Assembly (NCBI RefSeq): GCF_022605725.1
Contig: NC_065551.1
Coordinates: 12,028,001-12,092,000 of the forward strand
From: Anthonomus grandis grandis
Taxonomy: Eukaryota > Arthropoda > Insecta > Coleoptera > Curculionidae
Length of the DNA: 64,000 nucleotides
Direction: 5' to 3'
Position 1 is the first letter of the stretch. The number at the start of each line of letters is the position of its first letter. Below, piece after piece: positions 33,497 to 42,874 of this stretch. The notes under the pieces are model-generated. The model was not told where the DNA came from and ran no database searches. It saw nothing but the letters and a program-made list of their open reading frames with translations. The position numbers were made by a program, and so were the translations under genes.

Positions 33497-35470
33497 TTAG
33501 TTACAGAAATCACAGATGTATCCATCTGGAGAATCCCATCCGGTGCACATGGCATGAGTCCAGAACCCACATATGGTACAGCGATACCACATTTCATTTC
33601 TTCCAAATTCTTCGCAAATATTGCATTTATTATATTCATTTCCTTCCACACTCAATTCATCATCACTGTCATCGTCACAGACATTTTCAATTTGTTCATC
33701 GTCATCTGATGAACTGTCCTGCAAAACTTTGCGTTTGCAAGATGTTCCACTTTTATTTTTATTTCTATTATTTCCTGTGACTTTACTTCTTGTTTGATCT
33801 TTTCTTCCGGTCTTATTGAGTTTTTTTTTCTTGTTCGTTTCTTTCTCTTCTAATATATTTTTCATTGGAGTCGATGTTAATATGGTAGAATGTTGTTTTC
33901 TCTTCCTTTGAGCTGGCTTTGAAGTTGACGCAATAGTTGGTGGTGTTGTTGCTATCTTAGAAAAAAAAACATAAGTTTGTTTTTGTTCACCCAAAAGTGC
34001 CTGGTTAGATGGACCAGAATTGGGTGATTTATTTTTGATAGACTGGGACTTAGATGCAGCATGTACAGAAGCTTCAAGATTTTGATTTGGCGCTTCCATC
34101 AGTGGATCAGGAGCAGGAGATTCATGATCTTGGTGGTTTGACATATCAAGCGATGAACCAGTAACTGGAGATGCAGGTGCTTGATTGATCGTCATGTGAT
34201 GAGTTTGCGCAGCTCCAAGATTATCGCCAGTTTCATTTTCGTTTTGAGTGGGTTGTTCTGAGTTTTGAGCCATCAGAGATGCTGCCAAGAAGTCTTGTTC
34301 AGTAAAAACATTTGGATTTAAAGGGTAGATTCCAGTGGCTCGGAATCCTGCTTCTCGTTTGCTTATGTTTGCAACTTGTGCATATGCCTTGTTAAATAAA
34401 CAGGCGACGTCATATGGAGTTATTTTAGCCATTAAGTGTGTCTTCATATGCATGTTGCATTCGTGTTTATAAGCAGCTTTCAGGGGACCATAAAAAGACA
34501 CATCGAGAGGTTGTGTTCTGTGAGAGCTGTGTGGTGGAATGGAAAGCATGGCGATGTGATTTTTTTTGCAATAGTTAAAAGCTCGAAGGGAGATGTGGCT
34601 GCTATGGTTATCGAGTATTACGAGTACAGGAGAATCTTCTGTAGGCTTGACATATGCTGCAAAATGTTTAAGCCACTCTACAAACAATTCCTCATTTATC
34701 CAGCCATTCTTGGAGTGGGTGTAAAATGCACCAGGCGGTCCATCCTTTTCTAGTAACGGTGTCATCCTCTGCCTGGGAAAAATAAACATTGGTGGTACGA
34801 AGTTCCCAGCCGCACTCATGGCACACATGACTGATATATTTCTGCCGCGTTCGCCGCTCGTAACTGCGCCTACTCTTCGTTGCCCTTTTTCTGCAAGCAC
34901 TTTTCCCGGATCTGTGACGGTTGTGATCCCTGTTTCGTCAGCATTGTATATATTATTAGGAGGAAACCTATACTTTTCCATTAGGTCACCAAGCATTTGG
35001 TAGAAGTGAGTAATCTCTTCTTTGTTAAAAGCAGAAACCCTATTTAAACTTGTTGCTTCAGCTTTACGTAGAGCACCAGAAGGGTTGCGTCGCATAAAAC
35101 CTTGTACCCAATCTAACCCAGCCATTTTGCTGTTCTTATCAAAATTATTTTTGATACTGTTAATCTGTGCATACTTGTAAACGGATTTACGCAAATCTGT
35201 AACGCTTAATCCATAGTATATTGATCCCAGCAGCTTAACCTGTTCAGCTATTTCACTTTCTTGTTGTTGATTAAAAACTGGTTTACGACCCAGTCGTGGA
35301 TGGCCTATGTTTTGATTCTTTAGCCTATCTCTTAATGTAGTAAATGGAATTTTATATGTTCTTGCTGCTAGTCTTTTCGACATCCCCCTTTCAATCGCAG
35401 TTCTGGCATGCAGTAGGTCTTCTTCGGTCCAAGCCGCTTTGGCAGTGGTCCTTTCACGTTTTCTGGGCAT
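33497..35470 (-). CDS. Pogo/Tigger-type DDE transposase with C-terminal PHD finger
   Basis: This is an uninterrupted 657-residue frame. Residues 15-52 form a psq-type helix-turn-helix (A-A-R-T-Y-K-I-P-F-T-T-L-R-D-R-L) and residues about 65-135 a CENP-B-like DNA-binding segment (W-V-Q-G-F-M-R-R-N-P). The DDE_1 core carries D178 (Y-N-A-D-E-T-G), D287 (V-I-L-D-N-H-S-S-H) and D323 (Q-P-L-D-V-S-F-Y-G-P-L-K), giving DD35D spacing. Residues 400-600 are low-complexity Ser/Gln/Lys-rich with basic stretches suited to nuclear import. Residues about 613-657 form a PHD-type finger (C-N-I-C...W-Y-R-C-T-I-C-G-F-W-T-H-A-M-C...C-D-F-C). It should cut and paste the surrounding element at TA sites. No stop or frameshift is present. 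Host domestication is an alternative, but intact element ends argue for a transposon. Confidence 0.9.
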   Translation of the reverse strand: MPRKRERTTAKAAWTEEDLLHARTAIERGMSKRLAARTYKIPFTTLRDRLKNQNIGHPRLGRKPVFNQQQESEIAEQVKLLGSIYYGLSVTDLRKSVYKYAQINSIKNNFDKNSKMAGLDWVQGFMRRNPSGALRKAEATSLNRVSAFNKEEITHFYQMLGDLMEKYRFPPNNIYNADETGITTVTDPGKVLAEKGQRRVGAVTSGERGRNISVMCAMSAAGNFVPPMFIFPRQRMTPLLEKDGPPGAFYTHSKNGWINEELFVEWLKHFAAYVKPTEDSPVLVILDNHSSHISLRAFNYCKKNHIAMLSIPPHSSHRTQPLDVSFYGPLKAAYKHECNMHMKTHLMAKITPYDVACLFNKAYAQVANISKREAGFRATGIYPLNPNVFTEQDFLAASLMAQNSEQPTQNENETGDNLGAAQTHHMTINQAPASPVTGSSLDMSNHQDHESPAPDPLMEAPNQNLEASVHAASKSQSIKNKSPNSGPSNQALLGEQKQTYVFFSKIATTPPTIASTSKPAQRKRKQHSTILTSTPMKNILEEKETNKKKKLNKTGRKDQTRSKVTGNNRNKNKSGTSCKRKVLQDSSSDDDEQIENVCDDDSDDELSVEGNEYNKCNICEEFGRNEMWYRCTICGFWTHAMCTGWDSPDGYICDFCN

Positions 35471-35496
35471 ATTCTGAAAAAAAAACCTTTACTAAT

Positions 35497-35530
35497 GGGG
35501 TAATGACGCTCACTTGAGCGCCATAACCCC
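35497..35530. promoter_or_regulatory. 15-bp motif cluster 2 (two copies), transposase promoter side
   Basis: GAGCGTCATTACCCC on the minus strand (35497-35511) and GAGCGCCATAACCCC on the plus strand (35516-35530) diverge from each other, 26 bases upstream of the transposase start codon. A site this close to the start could mediate autoregulation. Confidence 0.75.
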
Positions 35531-35853
35531 AAATGACCGTTTTATATTTGATTTAAAATATAAAATATATACAAATACAATTGCACAACAATGTTTACAT
35601 TATCACAAAACAGAATGTCTTAGTACTTTAGATAATAATACATGTGATTAAAAGTGTTGAAAATCTTGACTTACCGCTAAAAATTCCGAGCTAAAAATTA
35701 GATGAAAGCTGCCGAAAAGAAACAAACGCACTTCACTCTTACGGCTACGGAAGCAAACTGCTATTATGGCGCTGGGCGGCACCGACATCACCCCCTCGCG
35801 TCTCAGCCCATGTGCTGTGTTTCTATGCAACGTATGTGTCAAGTAAATAGGGT

Positions 35854-35885
35854 GAGCGGCATTACCCCCTGAGCGCAATTACCCC
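35854..35885 (+). promoter_or_regulatory. 15-bp motif cluster 3 (two direct copies)
   Basis: GAGCGGCATTACCCC (35854-35868) and GAGCGCAATTACCCC (35871-35885) are direct copies with a 17-base period. They lie about 380 bases upstream of the transposase start, just inside the right tandem-repeat block. Confidence 0.75.
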
Positions 35886-35892
35886 TGCTTAC

Positions 35893-36250
35893 CCTATGTA
35901 TAGTAACATTAGCTATCGATTTTGAATAGTTTCCGGCGGTAAATAGTTTTGGTAGCACATTTTTATTAGAAATTGACAAGAACAAACTACCCCTTAGAGG
36001 GGTGCTATTTCGATTATTTTTTGGTAGCAAGCACTTATATGTATAGTAACATCAGTTATCGATTTTGAATAGTTTCCGGCGGTAAATAGCTTTGGTAGCA
36101 CGTTTTTATTAGAAATTGACAAATACAAACTACCCCTTAGAGGGGTGCTATTTTGATTATTTTCTGGTAGCAAGCACTAATATGTATAGTAACATCATTT
36201 ATCGATTTCGCATAGTTTTTGATGATAAATAGCTTTGGTAGCACATTTTG
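35893..36250. repeat. 143-bp subterminal tandem repeat, right block (inverted)
   Basis: About two and a half copies of the same unit as the left block, in opposite orientation. The palindrome reads ACCCCTTAGAGGGGT at 35989-36003 and 36132-36146, again 143 bases apart. Confidence 0.9.
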
Positions 36251-36269
36251 ATTTTTGGTCAGCAAATTA

Positions 36270-36956
36270 TTTTTACCCCTTTTTCTAAACTAAAAAAAGT
36301 TATCAATATACTTCTATATAGAATATACTGTATGTTTATTCATTTGTTAATTAATATGTGGGCAAGAAATGATTGAAATCCCTTGAAAGTTTTAGGAGAC
36401 AGGGGTATTAAAACGATTAAATAACTATACTAAACGACTATAAATAGTTTGCTGGCAAATGTGAAATGACATATGCTGCGTTCTCGATTTCGTTTCTTGC
36501 ACTCAAAGGTTCTTGCACACACACACACACACACGCACACATACATGTCAGTTGTCACTCAACAACATAACCTTTGAACCTTAGGCGTCAATTTTTTTTA
36601 AACATTTCTGTTTTTGAATTTAAAATTTGATTTTTATCTCTCATCCCTGAATAGTGATTTTTTACATAATAGAGGCCGTATACTTTCAATAGGCTTTAGA
36701 TAAAGTTCAGGTAAGAGACACCATTATGCTTATTTAAAATTCTGAAAAATACCATTCACTAATATTTCACCAAAAGTTTAACCAGAAAAACCTTAAAAAA
36801 AACTATATTATTGCTAATTCTGACACGAATAATACAGTACAAAGGTTAATGAAGCATTATCATTAAAATTCGTTAAAAATCATTAATATATCATTAAAAT
36901 ATTGTTAGTAATTTTTATTAATAAGAGTATTACTCTGGCAGTCACTTCAGTCCACA
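36270..36956. other. Upstream region of the aldehyde dehydrogenase gene
   Basis: It holds a CA microsatellite at 36515-36545 and AT-rich sequence. The promoter and 5' UTR of the gene at 36957 should lie here, but I cannot point to a TATA box or initiator with confidence. Confidence 0.35.
36515..36545. repeat. CA dinucleotide microsatellite
   Basis: About ten CA units, then one CG interruption and a few more CA. Confidence 0.9.
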
Positions 36957-39160
36957 ATGCCGCACCCATCTGAAATTATTTCAGTACTCCGTAACTCCTT
37001 TAATAATGGGAAAACCAAACCTATATCGTTCCGTATTAAGCAGCTTAAAAGTCTCTATAAAATGTATGTGGAAAATGAAGATAAAATTTTATCTGCCTTA
37101 TGGACTGACTTAAGAAAAAGCAAATCTGAGAGCAATGTAATGGAGATAGGTTTCCTCTATAATGATATAAAGAATTTGGTGTATAATTTAGAAGAATGGG
37201 CAAAACCGGAATATGTTAAGAAGGATTTGGCAAATATATTGGACACCGCTTATATTCAAAGAGAACCTTTTGGAGTAGTTTTATCAATAGGTCAGTATGT
37301 TGTATGTGTAGTTAATGTCTTTTTGAATTATTCAGGCATTTAAAGCCTTTTTGTTGTAAACATTTTTTTTTGAGATTGAGGTCATAGCTATTTTTCTTGA
37401 AAATGAAACCTGTTTGATTTATCTGTCTTGAACAGAGACCTTATAATACAAGCAAATATTTAAACAACTGATTAAAGTAAAATGTTCAAACTATGTTAAT
37501 ATGTTATTAACCTGATATTAATAACCCTGATTTATAGTGGTAGGCATATGAAACATTTTTGCCCAATATACACTTACATGTTTATATTTATAGGAGCATG
37601 GAATTACCCAGTAAATCTGACTTTATTACCTGTCCATGGAGCCATAGCAGCAGGAAACTGTGTGATTATCAAACCTTCAGAAGTAGCTGAGGCCACCAGC
37701 AATGTTATAAGTGAACTAATACCCAAATACCTTGATACTGATTGTTATAGGGTAAACTATAGATTCACCATTCCGTTTCAAACTTTAACATTATTTTTTA
37801 AAGGTTTACACAGGTGGAGTGGCAGAAACAACTGAATTATTAAAAGAAAAGTTTGACTATATATTTTATACAGGAAATTCTACTGTGGGGAAAATCATTC
37901 ATGCAGCAGCTAACAAATATTTAACCCCAGTTACTTTAGAACTTGGAGGTATACACTAAAATGGGATACAATATTTTATGTTAAGTTAGAAAGTTTTTAG
38001 GCAAAAGTCCTTGCTACTTAGACAGCTCGGCAAACCTCAAAACGGCAGCCAAAAGAATTCTTTGGGGCAAATATGCAAATGTTGGTCAAACTTGTGTGGC
38101 CCCAGATTATCTCTTATGCACCAAAGAAATAGAAGAGAAATTTATTCCTATTGCCAGAGAAGTATTAAAAGAGTTTTATGGGGAAAACCCTAAGGAAAGC
38201 CCAGACTATGGTAGAATTATTGCTGACAGGCATTTTCAAAGAATAAAGAAACTATTGGAAACTGGAAAAGTCATTGTTGGGGGAGATTGTGATCCTAAGG
38301 AGAGATATATTGCACCAACCATTATGACTGGTATAATGGAAATTTCTATTTTATACTGTTTTTTTTAATTGACTTTTCTTACAGACGTGAAACAAGGTGA
38401 TCCAATCCTCCAAGAGGAAATTTTTGGACCCATTTTACCAATTGTCAATGTGGCAAATGCCCATGAGGCCATCAAGTTTATTAATGCAAACGAAAAACCA
38501 CTTGCCTTGTATGTATTTTCAAATAACACCAATGAAGTGAAGTTGATTTTAAACAACACCAGCTCAGGTAAATTGGATTATTTTTAGTTTTCCCTATTCT
38601 TTAAACAATTAGAAGAAAGTTATAAATTACTATATATAATTAACACACATTTAGAAACATTTTAAACAAAAATTGAATTAATTATCCTGTATACTTTTTG
38701 TTAAAGTGATAATATTGAATGATAACTACATCCTTTATGTATGAGCTTAAATCCAGTATATCTTCTTATAATAATGCCTAAAGTAAAACTGGTGTATTTT
38801 ATTTTATGTATTTTAGGAACTGTGTGCATAAACGACACCTTAATGCAACTAACTGTGGACACTCTACCTTTCGGTGGGGTTGGTCAGAGTGGCATGGGTT
38901 CCTACCATGGAAAATATTCCTTCGACACATTTTCACATAAAAAATCAGTGCTGTGGAAAGATTTGGGTTTATTGGGAGAAAAGTTGGGAGCTGCCAAGTA
39001 TCCTCCTTTCACCAGGGCGAAAATGAATTATTTGATGTTTATGTTGGCCAAAAGGCCTTGGCTTAGGTGCAATAAGAAGATTTGTAATGTTTTGGTGTTT
39101 TTCAGCGGCATCTTGACCTACTATATTTTTAATAATTATATGAGCCTATATTACTCTTAA
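36957..39160 (+). CDS. Class 3 fatty aldehyde dehydrogenase, membrane-anchored, six exons
   Basis: The exons are 36957-37290, 37594-37751, 37804-37948, 38001-38330, 38385-38567 and 38817-39160. All junctions are GT/AG and all phases agree, giving 497 residues, close to the ALDH3A2 length. The enzyme oxidises medium- and long-chain aldehydes to acids with NAD(P)+. Visible landmarks are W-N-Y-P (from W114), F-Y-T-G-N-S-T-V-G-K at the cofactor site, the general base E210 in L-E-L-G-G-K-S-P, the nucleophile C244 in G-Q-T-C-V-A-P-D-Y, E-E-I-F-G-P-I-L-P, and L-P-F-G-G-V-G-Q-S-G. A C-terminal hydrophobic segment (V-F-F-S-G-I-L-T-Y-Y-I-F) should anchor it in the endoplasmic reticulum or peroxisome membrane, with the active site in the cytosol. 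The start ATG fits the family. No disrupting change is seen. Confidence 0.95.
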
Positions 39161-39297
39161 TTGTGAATTTTTTTGCAGTAATATTTACAGTTTTGGATGA
39201 AACTATTAGAATAATTAAATATCTGTATGATGAGTTGAAACATGGTTATGGTAATAGTAATTTTTGGCCTTTATTATATTTTATTAGTTATAATTTT

Positions 39298-39303
39298 AAT
39301 AAA
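39298..39303 (+). terminator. Poly(A) signal of the aldehyde dehydrogenase gene
   Basis: AATAAA lies 138 bases after the stop codon and is followed by AT-rich sequence. It is the first good match downstream. Confidence 0.6.
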
Positions 39304-39833
39304 AAGCACTGCATTCAAATTCAGTCAATAAGGCTTTAATAGAAAAAGATAAAATTAATAAAGTGTCTGATGTAATGAAAAAACCTTGTTATATAACTTG
39401 ATGATAACAAGTAGGTATTTTAAGGCAAAAAAAGAATCTTTGAATACTCATCATTTAAATAAAGAGCCACTGTATTCAATTTTAACTAATAGTCAATCTC
39501 TGTTAGGCCTTCTTGGGATCAATAACCCTGTCTACAATTTCTATTTTTATTTCTACGTTCATTGCTAACCAACTTTTGACAACTAATTTTAAACTTGCTA
39601 CTGAGTTTGGGACTGAGATGTTTATACAAGGTGTTGCTGCTTCTAATTTTTTTTTGAATAGCAATGATTTTTTAGAGTAACCGGCGATGATTCTGATAAT
39701 GTTAAAGAGTCTGCTCGGCCAGGTTAAACGTTTGTTACTTAACATACAGTATGTGAGAAACACAATTGACGAATTAAAATATGCTAAGATAGAGCTAAAA
39801 ATTTATTAATGTTTTGCTTTTCCTAATTATTCT
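39304..39833. other. Intergenic with no clear gene
   Basis: A minus-strand open stretch at 39503-39763 has no recognised domain. It may belong to the same decayed LINE as the next feature, but I cannot support that. Confidence 0.3.
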
Positions 39834-40100
39834 GTGTTGTCTATATTTTCAGGAACTAATTCTATACATGGTGGTACGATGATTCTTCTGCATAATGAGC
39901 TTATCAAGGATGTCGGTTTTATAAAGTCTGATTTTCTAGATTTAAATGTTGAAAAGGAATTCGAAACATGTTTTATTGTTTACTTGAAGATTAACATTTA
40001 CATAGTCTGCTTATATAGATCTCCTCATGGCAATAATGACTCATTTTTTTGTAGACTGGAGCAAATTGTTAACAAGTATTCCGTTTTTTTGAATTTTTGA
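39834..40100 (+). pseudogene. LINE endonuclease (APE-type) fragment
   Basis: The frame reads N-S-I-H-G-G-T-M-I-L-L-H-N-E-L-I, then I-Y-I-V-C-L-Y-R-S-P-H-G-N. This fits the middle of an apurinic-like endonuclease of jockey/CR1-type LINEs (H-G-G-T/V...I-x-x-x-Y-R-S/P-P). Both ends of the domain and the reverse transcriptase are missing. Confidence 0.6.
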
Positions 40101-40898
40101 ACCTTTTAAAGAGATTTTTAAGTTTTTTGTTCATGGTATTTGAAGTGATTTCCTATATCTTCTCGGTTATTTTTTCTATTTGATTATATCCTCCTACCAA
40201 CCTATTAAACATATTTTTATACACTATTAATATAAATAATCTTCAATTCTATAACATACTGTACCAGAAATAAACTTCAAAAGAAAAAAAAAAGAAATAA
40301 GGAGGGGATTTCCCAATTCTCTTTAATTGGGAAATTTGCTTTCGGTGTTATAAAAAAATCCTTTAATTCTCCCTTTTCTTGGAGTATTTTGTGGTTCTGC
40401 ACCCCTAAAACATCCAAAAACTTATAGTTAACAATTTTTATTTCAAATAATTCCTTTATAGCACTGTAAGCAGTTTTATATTTTACGCACATCCCTAAAA
40501 ATTATTGAGAAAAACGATCACAGAAAGTAAATGATGGTTTTTCATAGCATCTTCCAGGAATCTGAATTAATATTCTATTATTAGGAATTTTTACTTAAAA
40601 ATAATGTAGCACACATACTTACATATTGTGACATCCTACGAATATTAACTAAAAACTTCAGTAGAAAAGGTTGAAGTATCTGCTGTAGTCGAAAAAGTTT
40701 TTGATTATTCTTGATGATGAGAAAAGGGCGTTCCAAGAAAAAAGTATTTTTTGCATTGATTCATTTTTTATTGAAATAAATACGCTTAACAATGATGTTT
40801 TTATTGTTATTATCTGTGCACGCTAATTTAGGGTCATGATTTGTTCTTTTGTATTGAGTAAGTTATTTTTTTATATTAATTATTTTGATCTAATTGAA
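40101..40898. other. Intergenic, AT-rich
   Basis: No gene is recognised here. A minus-strand open stretch at 40277-40492 has no known motif. Confidence 0.3.
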
Positions 40899-41560
40899 TT
40901 AAAAAGAGTTATCTACGAAGGGGTCAAGATTAAGCGCAGTAAATACGCTCATAATTTTGGTGATTGGAGCGAAGAAACCGAAATTGCAGCATGATGAAAA
41001 GAGAAACGAAACAGCAGGATTCTGACATCTATTAATATTGACATTGAATGGTCTATTTTCCAAAATACGAGGGAAATAATAAATTTCATTTAATATTTTA
41101 TAAAATGGGAATAAATCCGATCGACTTTTCTGCACTTTAAGATTATCGACATTAAATACATCTCTTATTATCTTATAATTAATATGAAAATTCTGGTAAA
41201 TTTCAATGTCGACGCCTTGAAAGCTCGAGAACAAAGAAATTCGTTATTACGGCTTCAACTGTTTCTAAGTTGGTAGAATAAAAAGGTGAACAGGCGTATT
41301 CAATCTCAGAACGAACAAATAATAAATAGAGCATCTTGAAACAAAAGACAGACAATTTATCAGCGTTACGGATAACAAAACCATGAATACTCTTATGGAC
41401 AATTTTATTATAGTGAGGCACAAATGTTAATTTACTGATAAGTTATACATCTAAGTTTCTAATGGTGGTAACAAATTCGAGATCTAAGCCATTTATTGCG
41501 TCATATACAGAAAAAAATGAAATGCATTAAGTATTTTTTAATATTATGCCCTAAACCATA
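40899..41560 (-). pseudogene. LINE reverse transcriptase C-terminal fragment
   Basis: From about 41480 downward the minus strand reads L-T-F-V-P-H-Y-N-K-I-V-H-K-S-I-H-G-F-V-I-R-N, then L-Y-L-L-F-V-R-S-E-I-E-Y-A-C-S-P-F-Y, and N-V-D-N-L-K-V-Q-K-S-R-S-D. This is the thumb and C-terminal order of jockey/CR1-type LINEs (H-x-x-x-I...G-F-I-x-R-N...L-V-R-S-x-L-E-Y). One frameshift near 41210 splits it. Confidence 0.7.
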
Positions 41561-42360
41561 AAAAAATACTAATATCATTAATAAATAGAATCTATGTATA
41601 ATCCCCGGAAAAGACCTGAATTTCTTTAACAATTATGTTATACGCACCAATTGAATAAGATTCGATATCAAACCACTTCATTAGACCATCAGCCCACTAA
41701 GACTTACCTAGACCCATCGGTCACAACTTCTGACAGAGATCCATAGAATCCATCCACTGTGAATACCGAGTCAGTGTAAATACTGAAAACCCAACTATGG
41801 TTCTCAAAGGTTTTCAACACTACTGCTGATATTTACGCAAATTAGTTAAGGTAGATTTACCTTCAAAAAACTGTTGTTAATATTTTCAGACTGCGCTATG
41901 AGAACTCTTGGGCAAACTCTCAGATTGTATGCTTTATCAGACACCTGTTAGTTGGTAATGTCCTGGAAGATTTCTGGAAAACAAGTTTCGGGACCCAGTT
42001 ATATAAAAGTGGGAATAGGACATACCAATTATCCAGATTCAAAGGAGAGACAAAATAGATAATGTAGGAGTTTGGTTAGGGAATGAGTACTATTTTTAAT
42101 AGACTGATGGTATGTCAGGTCCATGAGAATATTTTGTTTGAGGCCACTAATTGCTTAGAGGACATCAGTTAGAGAGATATTATGAGAATCAAAACAAAAT
42201 TATAATTGGGAATTGTACGTTGACGTTTTTTGTAGGTTGCTGAAAATAGGCAAACACATTTAGCTGCATACTATTGGGATAGGAGTTTGATCTTCGTAAG
42301 TTATTAACATGTTTCCTAAAGTTATTTAAATTTTAAATTAGGTTCAAACTGGCCAAGAGT
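41561..42360. other. Intergenic or decayed LINE sequence
   Basis: No motif is clear enough to annotate. It lies between two LINE fragments of opposite orientation. Confidence 0.3.
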
Positions 42361-42379
42361 GCAGGGATGCCAACAGAGT

Positions 42380-42663
42380 GGAGGGCAATAAGCGGGCGGA
42401 CGAGTGCGCCAGGCTCGGCTCATCTCTCCCACCGATCAGCCCTGAACCTTGCAGGTCACTGTAGACTCAACCGACTTTTGCATATCGTAGGCGTGATGCC
42501 TCGCCCGCTGTGCCCTAGTTGTGGCGTAGTGGAAGAAACTGCATATCATTTATCACATGCGAAGGATAGGTTAGGAACAGGAGAGAAACTGGGAAGGTCT
42601 GCTAGAAGACTAGGTAGGGTGGCTAGCGGTAATGCCGGAATTTCAGGACTTAGCGGCAGGCTC
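42380..42663 (+). pseudogene. LINE C-terminal fragment with zinc-binding motif
   Basis: The frame reads L-A-G-H-C-R-L-N-R-L-L-H-I-V-G, then C-P-S-C-G-V-V-E-E-T-A-Y-H-L. This is the segment after the RNase H domain of I/R1-type LINEs (T-G-H-x-x-L-N...C-P-x-C-G-x-x-x-E-T-x-x-H). The final Cys of the motif is lost. The GC content is far above the surroundings, as expected for a younger insertion. A C-rich tail and AATAAA-like sequence follow at 42690-42770. Confidence 0.7.
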
Positions 42664-42874
42664 ACCTAGAGGGGAGGGAAGAATGGGGGTAATCCCCGGA
42701 CCCGAGGTTTTTAGAGGGGCCCGGAATTTTGAGGTGGTGATTTTTTCTTTTTTTGAAATAAAGTGTTTAGAATTTTGTTTGTAAGTGTAAGTTGATAATT
42801 GAATTATTTGCGGATTAATAGTTACTTATAAAAATTATTAAAATGTAATATTCAATATACAACGTCATTAAATA

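Larger units (their letters stand above)
31565..36267 (-). mobile_element. Pogo/Tigger-type DNA transposon with PHD transposase
   Basis: The ends ATTTGCTGACCAA (left) and its reverse complement (right) are flanked by TA (31563-31564 and 36268-36269). The inverted similarity extends about 45 bases into subterminal tandem repeats. The order inside is: left tandem repeats (31590-32115), a decayed plus-strand gene (32123-33164), a motif cluster, the intact minus-strand transposase (33497-35470), two more motif clusters, and right tandem repeats (35893-36250). TA duplication and a DDE_1-type transposase both fit pogo. The intact transposase suggests recent activity. Confidence 0.8.

Noticed and set aside
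33466..35003. Several plus-strand open frames (33466, 33573, 34436, 34818)
   Set aside because: All are antisense shadows of the intact transposase gene.
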